Notes: a model not told the origin generated them from the letters alone. A DNA stretch of 8,197 nucleotides from Phyllobacteriaceae bacterium (GCA_024645155.1 JAHEGF010000147.1:1-8197), one strand, 5' to 3'. Shown: positions 1-5,666, numbered from the stretch's first letter. Numbers and translations are program-made.

Positions 1-249
1 TTCAAGCGTCCGCATACCATGATCCTGTGCTTTTTTTGCGCAGCTCTCCGCGGCCATCTGGGCCGCAAAAGGCGTCGACTTGCGCGATCCCTTGAACCCT
101 TGGGCACCGGCGGAAGACCAGGCAATGGCATTGCCCTGCGCATCCGTGATGGTGATCATGGTGTTGTTGAATGTCGAATTGACGTGCGCCACGCCCGAGG
201 AAATGTTTTTTCGTTCGCGGCGGCGAACGCGTGCAGCTTCCTTGGCCAT
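1..249 (-). CDS. rpsK: Small-subunit ribosomal protein S11 (uS11), N-terminal part, cut by window edge
   Basis: The first 83 codons of S11 are present; the gene runs off the window at position 1. S11 binds 16S rRNA on the platform of the 30S subunit, next to the mRNA exit and near S7 and S18. The translation starts MAKEAARVRRRERKNISSG and carries the family core VAHVNSTFNNT followed by ITDAQGNAIAWSSAG and KGSRKSTPFAAQMAAE. The family is usually about 129 residues, so roughly the last third is missing. Two ATG codons stand in tandem (250-252 and 247-249). The second is chosen because the AGGA ribosome binding site (255-258) is 5 bases from it but only 2 from the first, and because family members start MAKE. 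It follows rpsM after 73 bases. The N-terminus closely resembles rhizobial S11 as I recall it. Confidence 0.97.
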   Translation of the reverse strand, partial: MAKEAARVRRRERKNISSGVAHVNSTFNNTMITITDAQGNAIAWSSAGAQGFKGSRKSTPFAAQMAAESCAKKAQDHGMRTLE

Positions 250-322
250 CATAGTCCTTTCTGTCGATCTCTACACCGCCGTTATTCCAGCGGCTCCACC
301 CTGGTAGGCTTTAGCTACCCTG
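250..322 (-). other. rpsM-rpsK intergenic spacer with small hairpin
   Basis: This 73-base spacer holds a 5-bp inverted repeat (303-307 with 315-319, loop of 7) beginning 3 bases after the rpsM stop codon. It has no U-tract, so it does not look like an intrinsic terminator. The rpsK ribosome binding site is at its downstream end. I see no promoter. Confidence 0.5.
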
Positions 323-691
323 TTATTTCTTCTTGCCGGCGATAGCCTTTGCCGGCCCCTTGCGGGTACGCGCATTGGTATGGGTACGCTGGCCACGGAC
401 CGGCATACCGCGACGATGGCGCAAGCCCCGATAGCAACCCAAATCCATCAGACGCTTGATGTTCATGGAAACTTCACGCCGAAGATCGCCCTCGACCCGG
501 TAGTCCCGGTCTATGGCTTCGCGGATTGCGATTACCTCGGCATCGGTCAGTTCACTGACCCGCCTTGATTCATCAACATTCGCCTTGGCAACGATTTCCC
601 TGGCAAATTTCGGACCGATTCCATGAATGTATTGAAGCGCAATAATCGCGCGCTTGTTGGTCGGTATATTAACACCGGCTATACGAGCCAT
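323..691 (-). CDS. rpsM: Small-subunit ribosomal protein S13 (uS13)
   Basis: S13 sits in the head of the 30S subunit, contacts 16S rRNA and S19, and reaches the P-site tRNA and the B1 bridges to the 50S subunit. The 122-residue length is normal. The N-terminus MARIAGVNIP and the helix-two-turns-helix region around residues 14-80, with YIHGIG at 21-26, are typical. The conserved basic tail at about 99-122 includes RGQRTHTNARTRKG and ends GKKK. The start is set by family alignment and by a GGAG ribosome binding site (700-703), 8 bases upstream. rpsM is the first gene after a 202-base gap that contains its own promoter and a structured leader, so it probably heads the alpha-type transcription unit with rpsK and, beyond the window, likely rpoA and rplQ. 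Confidence 0.99.
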   Translation of the reverse strand: MARIAGVNIPTNKRAIIALQYIHGIGPKFAREIVAKANVDESRRVSELTDAEVIAIREAIDRDYRVEGDLRREVSMNIKRLMDLGCYRGLRHRRGMPVRGQRTHTNARTRKGPAKAIAGKKK

Positions 692-836
692 CTCATCTTC
701 TCCATGTAGGCCAGCATCATACCGGCGTCTTGTTATCCCGCGTCCGGTGGAGGCCGGCCCCTGCGGGGGTTTCTATCGTTCACGAACCGGAGAACCCCCA
801 AAAAGGCAGCACCAATTCAAAAAATGAATGAAAGAC
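692..836 (-). promoter_or_regulatory. Structured 5' leader of rpsM
   Basis: Between the predicted transcription start (about 836) and rpsM lies a leader of about 145 bases. It contains a 7-bp stem (765-771 with 793-799) and a competing 4-bp stem (758-761 with 765-768 or 766-769) that uses the same bases. It also contains a 4-bp CCGG/CCGG stem (744-747 with 754-757) whose 6-base loop reads CCUCCA in the transcript. That loop can pair over 5 bases (CUCCA, 748-752) with the rpsM ribosome binding site UGGAG (700-704). These elements are read from the sequence; regulation by them is inference. E. coli uses S4 binding to a pseudoknotted leader before rpsM, but I see no sequence match to it here. 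Confidence 0.5.
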
Positions 837-841
837 GGGCC

Positions 842-870
842 GCTATATGACGGCTCGCCGTTTCAGTCAA
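842..870 (-). promoter_or_regulatory. Sigma-70-type promoter for rpsM (alpha genes)
   Basis: On the minus strand the -35 box is TTGACT (865-870) and the -10 box is TATAGC (842-847), separated by exactly 17 bases. TTGAC plus TATAGC is the usual form of housekeeping promoters in alphaproteobacteria. The transcription start is expected near 836. The spacer holds a short inverted repeat, ACGGC-GA-GCCGT, which may be chance or an operator. The promoter starts 23 bases after the adk stop codon, in the only large gap before rpsM, so it probably drives rpsM-rpsK independently of the upstream spc genes. Confidence 0.85.
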
Positions 871-893
871 GCATCCGACGTGCGAATTATCCG

Positions 894-1478
894 CTAAATG
901 TCCGCAAGTACGGAATTAATTTCCTTCGTAACGGCGTCGATGGACGCCATGCCGTCCACACCACGTAAAAGTCCCTTGGCATAATAGTAGCCGATCAACG
1001 GGGCAGTCTTCTTGTAGTACTCCCGCAAGCGCTCATCGAATACTTCTGCATTGTCGTCCTTGCGGGGCGCCTGACCGGCAGCCATGGCTTCTTCGGCCCT
1101 TTTGATGATACGGCCGACCAGCGCCTTGTCATCGACAACCAGCTCGACAACGGCATCCAGGGCAATGCTCTTGTCGGCAAGCATTTCGCCGACAGCGTCG
1201 GCCTGAGCCAGCGTGCGCGGATATCCATCGAGGATAAAACCCCTGGTGCAGTCAGGTTCATCGATCCGATCAGAGACAATTGCGTTGACGATGGCGTCAG
1301 ATACCAGCTCGCCGGCATCCATGACCGCCTTTGCCTTCAATCCAACTGCGGTTTTTGCGGCTACCGCCGAACGCAGCATGTCTCCCGTAGACAATTGCGG
1401 TATGCTGTATTTTTCGACTAGCCGTTGCGCTTGCGTTCCCTTCCCCGCACCGGGTGGCCCCAACAATATCAGCCTCAT
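894..1478 (-). CDS. adk: Adenylate kinase, short-LID form
   Basis: The enzyme catalyses ATP + AMP = 2 ADP in the cytosol and keeps adenine nucleotides balanced. The 194-residue protein has the P-loop GPPGAGKGT at residues 7-15 and the AMP-binding STGDMLR at 30-36. GFILDGYPRT lies at 80-89, and the LID and following helix (about 124-152) include RKDDN at 139-143 and arginines R150 and R152. The LID is the short type with no zinc-binding cysteines, against about 214 residues for the E. coli long form; this is usual in alphaproteobacteria. The ATG overlaps the secY stop as ATGA (1475-1478), so translation is probably coupled to secY; a GGAGG and a GGGG lie just upstream inside secY. Its place between secY and rpsM is conserved in many bacteria. 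No terminator is evident after it. Confidence 0.98.
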   Translation of the reverse strand: MRLILLGPPGAGKGTQAQRLVEKYSIPQLSTGDMLRSAVAAKTAVGLKAKAVMDAGELVSDAIVNAIVSDRIDEPDCTRGFILDGYPRTLAQADAVGEMLADKSIALDAVVELVVDDKALVGRIIKRAEEAMAAGQAPRKDDNAEVFDERLREYYKKTAPLIGYYYAKGLLRGVDGMASIDAVTKEINSVLADI

Positions 1479-2815
1479 CGTCCCCGTTTTCCTCCACGCA
1501 ATTTCGATTTCTTGATCAGTCCCTCATACTGGTGCGCAACCAGATGCCCCTGGACCTGCGCAACAGTATCCAATGTCACGCTGACAACGATCAGTAACGA
1601 TGTGCCGCCAAGGTAGAACGGTACACCAGTAGCAGAAATCAGGAATTCGGGAATAAGACAGACGATCACCAGATAGATTGCACCAACCACCGTAATGCGT
1701 GTCAAGACATAGTCGATATATTCGGCTGTACGTTCGCCTGGACGGTAACCGGGAATGAACCCGCTCTGCTTCTTCAACTGTTCGGCGGTATCCTTCGGAT
1801 TAAAAACAATCGCCGTGTAGAAGAAGGCAAAAAACGCAATCATCGAAGCGTAAAACAGCATGTAAAGTGGTTGGCCGTGGCCAAGTGCCGCCATGATTAC
1901 CCCGGCCCACGCAGGCAGGTTTTCGGTATTGGAAAAGCCGGCGATGGTTGCAGGCAGCAGCAACAGCGACGATGCGAAAATCGGCGGTATGACACCGGCA
2001 GTGTTCAGCTTTAGCGGCAGATGCGATGTGTCGCCCTGGAACATGCGGTTGCCAACCTGGCGCTTCGGATACTGGATCAGCAATCGGCGCTGGGCGCGTT
2101 CTACAAACACGATAAAGGCTATGACCGTGATCGCCAGAACGATAATTGCCAAAATGATGCCGGTTGACAGCGCGCCGGTCCGTCCCAGTTCAAGTGTTCC
2201 GCCAATTGCAGCTGGCAGTCCGGCCACGATGCCGGCGAAGATAATCAGCGATATTCCGTTGCCGATGCCGCGGGCAGTGATCTGCTCACCCAGCCACATC
2301 AGGAACATTGTGCCGCCTACCAGCGTGATCACTGCCGACAGACGGAAAAATACTCCCGGATCGGTAACAATCCCGTTGCCGCTTTCGAGACCCGAAGCAA
2401 TTGCATAGGCCTGAACCGTCGCCAGGAGAACCGTTCCGTAACGGGTATACTGGTTAATGATCTTTCGGCCCTGCTCGCCTTCTTTTTTCAGTTGTTCCAG
2501 CGTTGGCACAACAGAAGTCATCAATTGCATGATGATCGAAGCGGAAATGTAGGGCATGATACCGAGGGCCAGGATCGCCATACGTCCGACAGCGCCACCG
2601 GCAAACATGTTGAACATGCCAAGTACGCCGCCGCTTTGCTGCTGAAATGCCTGGGCAAAAGCGTCTGGATTAATACCCGGAATCGGAATGTAGGTGCCGA
2701 GCCGGTAGACCAGCAGAGCTCCAAGAGTGAACCAAATGCGTTTCTTCAGGTCTTCTGCTTTGGCAAAGGCAGAAAAATTGAGGTTGGTCGCCAGTTGTTC
2801 AGCAGCCGATACCAT
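1475..2815 (-). CDS. secY: Preprotein translocase channel subunit SecY
   Basis: SecY forms the protein-conducting channel of the SecYEG translocon in the cytoplasmic membrane, working with SecA or with ribosomes. The 446-residue protein has ten hydrophobic segments, as in the family. TM1 is at about 27-44 and TM2 lies in the conserved stretch MFNMFAGGAVGRMAILALG (67-85). The cytoplasmic loop at about 239-256 contains ERAQRRLLIQYPKRQ. The large C5 loop at about 339-366 contains the invariant RPG (358-360), where the arginine corresponds to the SecA/ribosome-contacting Arg357 of E. coli. The C-tail is basic and ends GGKRGR. A strong ribosome binding site, GGAGGA, lies 5 bases before the ATG. 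secY is separated from rplO by 126 bases with strong hairpins and overlaps adk by 4 bases, so secY-adk may form its own expression pair within the operon. Confidence 0.99.
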   Translation of the reverse strand: MVSAAEQLATNLNFSAFAKAEDLKKRIWFTLGALLVYRLGTYIPIPGINPDAFAQAFQQQSGGVLGMFNMFAGGAVGRMAILALGIMPYISASIIMQLMTSVVPTLEQLKKEGEQGRKIINQYTRYGTVLLATVQAYAIASGLESGNGIVTDPGVFFRLSAVITLVGGTMFLMWLGEQITARGIGNGISLIIFAGIVAGLPAAIGGTLELGRTGALSTGIILAIIVLAITVIAFIVFVERAQRRLLIQYPKRQVGNRMFQGDTSHLPLKLNTAGVIPPIFASSLLLLPATIAGFSNTENLPAWAGVIMAALGHGQPLYMLFYASMIAFFAFFYTAIVFNPKDTAEQLKKQSGFIPGYRPGERTAEYIDYVLTRITVVGAIYLVIVCLIPEFLISATGVPFYLGGTSLLIVVSVTLDTVAQVQGHLVAHQYEGLIKKSKLRGGKRGR

Positions 2816-2941
2816 GTAATTCCTCCGATAACGGCATTATGCCGATCCTATGCGGTCTCATGAATGCGATTGGCCGAACCCGTGACATAGGTCCGGCCAT
2901 CCAAACATGCAACCGGCAGCATGACAGCTGCCGGAGAGGTT
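2816..2941 (-). promoter_or_regulatory. Structured rplO-secY intergenic region (three hairpins)
   Basis: In transcript order, hairpin 1 is a perfect 8-bp stem CCGGCAGC/GCUGCCGG (2913-2934, loop of 6), 7 bases after the rplO stop. Hairpin 2 is a 10-bp stem (2871-2880 with 2890-2899, loop of 9), perfect only in the minus-strand RNA because one pair is G-U there and A-C on the other strand. Hairpin 3 is a 5-bp stem CGGCA/UGCCG (2832-2844, loop of 3) ending 5 bases before the secY GGAGGA. No hairpin is followed by a run of U, so none is a standard intrinsic terminator. The region could partly attenuate transcription, mark an RNA processing site, stabilise mRNA ends or control secY translation; the sequence does not decide between these. 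Confidence 0.6.
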
Positions 2942-3415
2942 CTATTCGGCGGCCGGAGCTTCCGGGACGGTAACAGTCCCCCCAGCCTTTTCAACCTTTG
3001 CGATCGCGGCCTTTGATGCGCCTGCGACGCTGAATTTGACCTTCGCCTTAATTTCACCATCAGCCAAAAGCCGGACGCCATCCTTGATGCGGCCGATCAA
3101 TCCGGCCTTCATCAGCGCGTCGGCATCGATATCCGATTTCGCATCCAGTTTTCCTGCATCGATCGCGGCCTGAACTCGGCCGACGGATACAATATTGAAA
3201 TCCTTGGCAAAAATATTGTTGAACCCGCGCTTGGGCAACCGGCGATAGATCGCCATCTGGCCACCCTCATAACCGTTGATCGCCACACCCGAGCGTGATT
3301 TCTGGCCCTTTACCCCGCGTCCGGACGTTTTGCCCTTGCCCGAACCAATACCACGGCCAACACGCTTGCGGCCCTGTGTTGCGCCGTCCTTGTCTCGCAG
3401 ATCATTCAGTTTCAT
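2942..3415 (-). CDS. rplO: Large-subunit ribosomal protein L15 (uL15)
   Basis: L15 is a late-assembling 50S protein whose long basic N-terminal arm threads into 23S rRNA. The 157-residue product starts MKLNDLRDKDGATQGRKRVGR and has the glycine/basic arm at about 13-45, including GRGIGSGKGKTSGRGVKGQKSR. IYRRLPKRGFNN lies at about 56-67, and the globular domain ends with KVEKAGGTVTV. A short tail (PEAPAAE) makes it a little longer than the 144-residue E. coli protein. Three in-frame ATG codons stand in a row (3413-3421). The last is chosen because the AGGAG site lies 7 bases before it, while the first is only 1-2 bases away, and because it matches the family N-terminus. The open frame extends upstream through rpmD, but that part is not L15-like. 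It follows rpmD after 16 bases. Confidence 0.97.
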   Translation of the reverse strand: MKLNDLRDKDGATQGRKRVGRGIGSGKGKTSGRGVKGQKSRSGVAINGYEGGQMAIYRRLPKRGFNNIFAKDFNIVSVGRVQAAIDAGKLDAKSDIDADALMKAGLIGRIKDGVRLLADGEIKAKVKFSVAGASKAAIAKVEKAGGTVTVPEAPAAE

Positions 3416-3431
3416 CATCATTCTCCTGCGA

Positions 3432-3632
3432 TCAAGCCTCGTCCACGACGCGGACCAGGTGGTGCACTCTTGCAATCATACCGCGTACCGAGGGTGTATC
3501 CTCGAGGGTACGGCGGCGATGCATCTTGTTCAGGCCCAGACCAACCAGCGTCTGACGCTGGTAGGCAGGACGGCGAATCGGGCTTCCGATCTGTTCAACA
3601 GTGATCGTCTTGCCCTTCTTGTTGTCAGCCAT
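3432..3632 (-). CDS. rpmD: Large-subunit ribosomal protein L30 (uL30)
   Basis: L30 is a small 50S protein that binds 23S rRNA. The 66-residue product has the family core EQIGSPIRRPAYQRQTLVGL at about 13-32, followed by GLNKMHRRRTLEDTPSVRGMI (32-53) and HHLVRVVDEA at the end. It is slightly longer than the 59-residue E. coli form because of a basic N-terminus, MADNKKGKT, a pattern I associate with Rhizobiales and relatives. The ribosome binding site is AGGGA, 8-9 bases before the ATG. It stands between rpsE (66-base gap) and rplO (16-base gap), the usual spc order. Confidence 0.97.
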   Translation of the reverse strand: MADNKKGKTITVEQIGSPIRRPAYQRQTLVGLGLNKMHRRRTLEDTPSVRGMIARVHHLVRVVDEA

Positions 3633-3698
3633 GGCTTTGTTCCCTGGGTTGCAGTGCCGGATCTGGCGCCTGCGGTGTTCTTCTTGCGGCCGGCAGGC
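3633..3698 (-). other. rpsE-rpmD spacer with alternative stems
   Basis: This 66-base spacer holds a 6-bp stem GCCUGC/GCAGGC (3668-3673 with 3693-3698) that begins at the base right after the rpsE stop. A second 6-bp stem (3655-3660 with 3690-3695) shares bases with the first, so only one can form at a time. Neither is followed by a U-run. No promoter is apparent. A regulatory role is possible but unsupported by anything beyond the pairing. Confidence 0.4.
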
Positions 3699-4262
3699 CT
3701 ATTCCTCGGTGCCGACCAGATCGCTGCGGCGTGACTGCAGCGTTGAATATTTGATACCGCGCTGTGCAGCCACATCCTTCGGATGACGCTGGCTTTTCAG
3801 TGCATCGAACGTGGCGCGAACCATGTTGTAGGGGTTTGATGAGCCCTGCGACTTGGCGACAACATCCTGCATACCGACGGTTTCAAACACTGCACGCATC
3901 GGACCACCGGCGATGATGCCGGTTCCGGGCTTGGCAGCCCTGAGCAGCACCTTGCCAGCCCCGTGACGGCCGTTGACATCGTGATGCAACGTCCGGCCCG
4001 AACGCAGCGGTACGAAAATCATGTCGCGCTTTGCTGCTTCGGTCGCCTTGCGGATGGCCTCCGGCACTTCACGTGCCTTGCCATGACCAAAGCCTACCCG
4101 GCCCTTCTGGTCACCAACGACCACAAGCGCGGCAAATCCAAAACGGCGGCCACCTTTGACGACCTTGGCAACACGGTTGATGTGGACGAGCTTGTCGACG
4201 AATTCACTGTCTTGTTCGTCGCGACCGCGGTTGCGGCCGTCGTCCCTGCGATTTTGTGCCAT
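3699..4262 (-). CDS. rpsE: Small-subunit ribosomal protein S5 (uS5)
   Basis: S5 lies on the solvent side of the 30S subunit near the mRNA entry and takes part in decoding accuracy. Mutations in its KGG loop give spectinomycin resistance in other bacteria. The 187-residue protein has the dsRBD-like N-terminal domain at about 20-85, with HINRVAKVVKGGRRFGFAAL at 28-46 and VGFGHGKAREVPEAI at 56-70. The C-terminal domain at about 95-165 includes GTGIIAGGPMRAVFE and GSSNPYNMVRA. It is somewhat longer than the 167-residue E. coli form owing to a charged N-terminus (RRDDGRNRGRDEQD) and a C-terminal extension ending GTEE. The unmodified-looking KVVKGGRR loop shows no obvious spectinomycin-resistance change. 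The start has AAGGA and AGGA sites just upstream, in a 57-base gap after rplR. Confidence 0.98.
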   Translation of the reverse strand: MAQNRRDDGRNRGRDEQDSEFVDKLVHINRVAKVVKGGRRFGFAALVVVGDQKGRVGFGHGKAREVPEAIRKATEAAKRDMIFVPLRSGRTLHHDVNGRHGAGKVLLRAAKPGTGIIAGGPMRAVFETVGMQDVVAKSQGSSNPYNMVRATFDALKSQRHPKDVAAQRGIKYSTLQSRRSDLVGTEE

Positions 4263-4319
4263 TATCCTGTTCCTTGTTCTTTTCCGGTAGCACGGTTGAT
4301 AGTTTGCGGCGACTGCCGG

Positions 4320-4673
4320 TTAGAAATTCAGGCCGCCTTCTCGGGCAGCATCTGCCAGTGCCTTGACCCGACCGTGGTAAATATAACGACCACGATCAAA
4401 AACCACGTCCTTGATACCCGCCTTTTTTGCCCTTTCGGCGATAAGTTTGCCGACCGTTGCCGCGGCTTCGGAATCTGTACCGCCCTTGCCCTTGAAGTCA
4501 GGGTCTATGCTTGACGCAGCGGCGACCGTATGACCCTTGCTGTCGTCAATGACCTGGGCATAAATATTCTTCGAGGAGCGAAAAACGGACAGACGCGGAC
4601 GGCCACCGGACAAGGCCTTGACCTTGCGGCGGATGCGGGCGGCGCGGCGTGCAGTTGTATTCTTCGAGGCCAT
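4320..4673 (-). CDS. rplR: Large-subunit ribosomal protein L18 (uL18)
   Basis: L18 binds 5S rRNA together with L5 and attaches it to the 50S central protuberance. The 117-residue product has a basic N-terminal arm (about 1-25, TTARRAARIRRKVKA) followed by RPRLSVFRSSKNIYAQVIDD at 25-44. The conserved C-terminal part is VVFDRGRYIYHGRVKALADA (90-109), ending REGGLNF. The length matches E. coli L18 exactly. It lies 11 bases after rplF, and the ribosome binding site GGA overlaps the TAA stop of rplF, which suggests coupled translation. Confidence 0.98.
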   Translation of the reverse strand: MASKNTTARRAARIRRKVKALSGGRPRLSVFRSSKNIYAQVIDDSKGHTVAAASSIDPDFKGKGGTDSEAAATVGKLIAERAKKAGIKDVVFDRGRYIYHGRVKALADAAREGGLNF

Positions 4674-4684
4674 GGCCTGCTTCC

Positions 4685-5218
4685 TTACTTTTTCTTGCCT
4701 TCTTTGCGGACGATTGTCTCTTCCGCGTATTTGATACCCTTGCCCTTGTAGGGTTCGGGACGGCGGTATTTGCGGATTTCAGCAGCAACCTGCCCTACCC
4801 GCTGCTTGTCGATACCGCTGACAACAATTTCGGTCGGCTTGGGCGCAGCCAAGGTAATGCCTTCAGGCGCTTCGTAGATGACCTCATGACTGTAGCCAAG
4901 GGAAAGCTGCAAATTCCGGCCCTGCATCGCGGCACGATAGCCAACGCCGTTGATCTCAAGCTTGCGTTCAAATCCACTGGTAACGCCATTGACGATATTC
5001 TCGATCATGGTGCGCGACATGCCCCACTTGGCGCGGGCATCCTTGCTGTCGTCGCGCGGATTGACGATAATGCCACCGTCTTCCATCTTGACGATCACTT
5101 CCTCATTGACGACGTATTTCAGCTCGCCCTTCGGCCCCTTTGCCGAGACGGTCTGCCCGTCAACATTTGCCGTAACGCCCTGGGGTACGGAAATGGGTTT
5201 TTTCCCAATACGAGACAT
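4685..5218 (-). CDS. rplF: Large-subunit ribosomal protein L6 (uL6)
   Basis: L6 binds 23S rRNA near the factor-binding site and the sarcin-ricin loop of the 50S subunit. The 177-residue product, the same length as in E. coli, has two similar domains. The N-terminal domain (about 1-82) starts MSRIGKKPISVP and includes VSAKGPKGEL. The C-terminal domain (about 83-177) includes EINGVGYRA at 88-96 and the signature PEPYKGKGIKY at 154-164. The tail is lysine-rich, KEGKKK. The ribosome binding site AAGGA lies 7 bases before the ATG, in a 37-base gap after rpsH. Confidence 0.99.
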   Translation of the reverse strand: MSRIGKKPISVPQGVTANVDGQTVSAKGPKGELKYVVNEEVIVKMEDGGIIVNPRDDSKDARAKWGMSRTMIENIVNGVTSGFERKLEINGVGYRAAMQGRNLQLSLGYSHEVIYEAPEGITLAAPKPTEIVVSGIDKQRVGQVAAEIRKYRRPEPYKGKGIKYAEETIVRKEGKKK

Positions 5219-5255
5219 GTTTTTGTCCTTGCCGTTCTATTGTGTGCCGTGGCGG

Positions 5256-5654
5256 TCAGAATACCTGGCAGAGAATTTCGCCACCGACATTGTTCTCACG
5301 TGCAGCATGATCAGCCATTACGCCTTTCGGTGTTGACAGAATTGATATGCCAAGACCGTTTGCGACATGTGGGATTGATTTCACCGAGACATATACACGG
5401 CGGCCAGGTTTTGAAACCCGCTTGATTTCCCGAATAACTGGTGTGCCCTCGTGATATTTCAGCTCAATCTCAAGTTCCGACTTTCCATTGTCGAAATCTG
5501 CCTGGCTGTAATCGCGAATATAGCCTTCAGCCTTCAGGACATCGAGCACGCGCGCGCGCAGTTTGGATGCCGGAGTGGATACAGACGATTTGCGCCGCCC
5601 TGCCGCGTTGCGGATACGGGTCAACATATCGCCGAGAGGATCACTTAATGACAT
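5256..5654 (-). CDS. rpsH: Small-subunit ribosomal protein S8 (uS8)
   Basis: S8 is a primary binder of helix 21 of 16S rRNA and nucleates the 30S central domain. In E. coli it also represses the spc operon by binding its mRNA at the start of rplE. The 132-residue product starts MSLSDPLGDMLTRIRNA and has RRVYVSVKSIPHVANGLG at about 85-102. It ends with the rRNA-binding signature ISILSTPKGVMADHAAREN followed by NVGGEILCQVF. A strong GGGGG ribosome binding site lies 6 bases before the ATG and directly follows the rpsN stop codon. Whether S8 autoregulates here is unknown: rplX and rplE overlap, leaving no spacer for an E. coli-like site. Confidence 0.99.
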   Translation of the reverse strand: MSLSDPLGDMLTRIRNAAGRRKSSVSTPASKLRARVLDVLKAEGYIRDYSQADFDNGKSELEIELKYHEGTPVIREIKRVSKPGRRVYVSVKSIPHVANGLGISILSTPKGVMADHAARENNVGGEILCQVF

Positions 5655-5666
5655 GGTCGTACCCCC

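Noticed and set aside
815..829. Terminator for adk (ATTCA/TGAAT inverted repeat)
   Set aside because: The stem is only 5 bp and AT-rich, and the U-run is in its loop rather than after it. It lies at the rpsM leader start and is unlikely to terminate.
2885..2913. Promoter for secY (TTGCAT-17-TATGTC)
   Set aside because: Spacing is right, but each box matches consensus at only about 3 of 6 positions, and it overlaps hairpin 2. This is expected by chance.
2913..2934. Intrinsic terminator after rplO
   Set aside because: The stem is strong (8 bp), but the bases after it in the transcript are UUGCAUGUUUGG, not a U-run, and secY has no convincing promoter after it. Kept as a hairpin of unknown role.
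3416..3475. Longer L15 start 20 codons upstream
   Set aside because: The extra residues overlap rpmD and are unlike L15, and the RBS AGGAG is placed for the ATG at 3413-3415.
4649..5425. 258-codon open frame on the plus strand
   Set aside because: It lies entirely antisense to rplF, rpsH and rplR, which are unmistakable. The translation resembles no family I know, and there is no supported RBS or promoter. It is a shadow frame.
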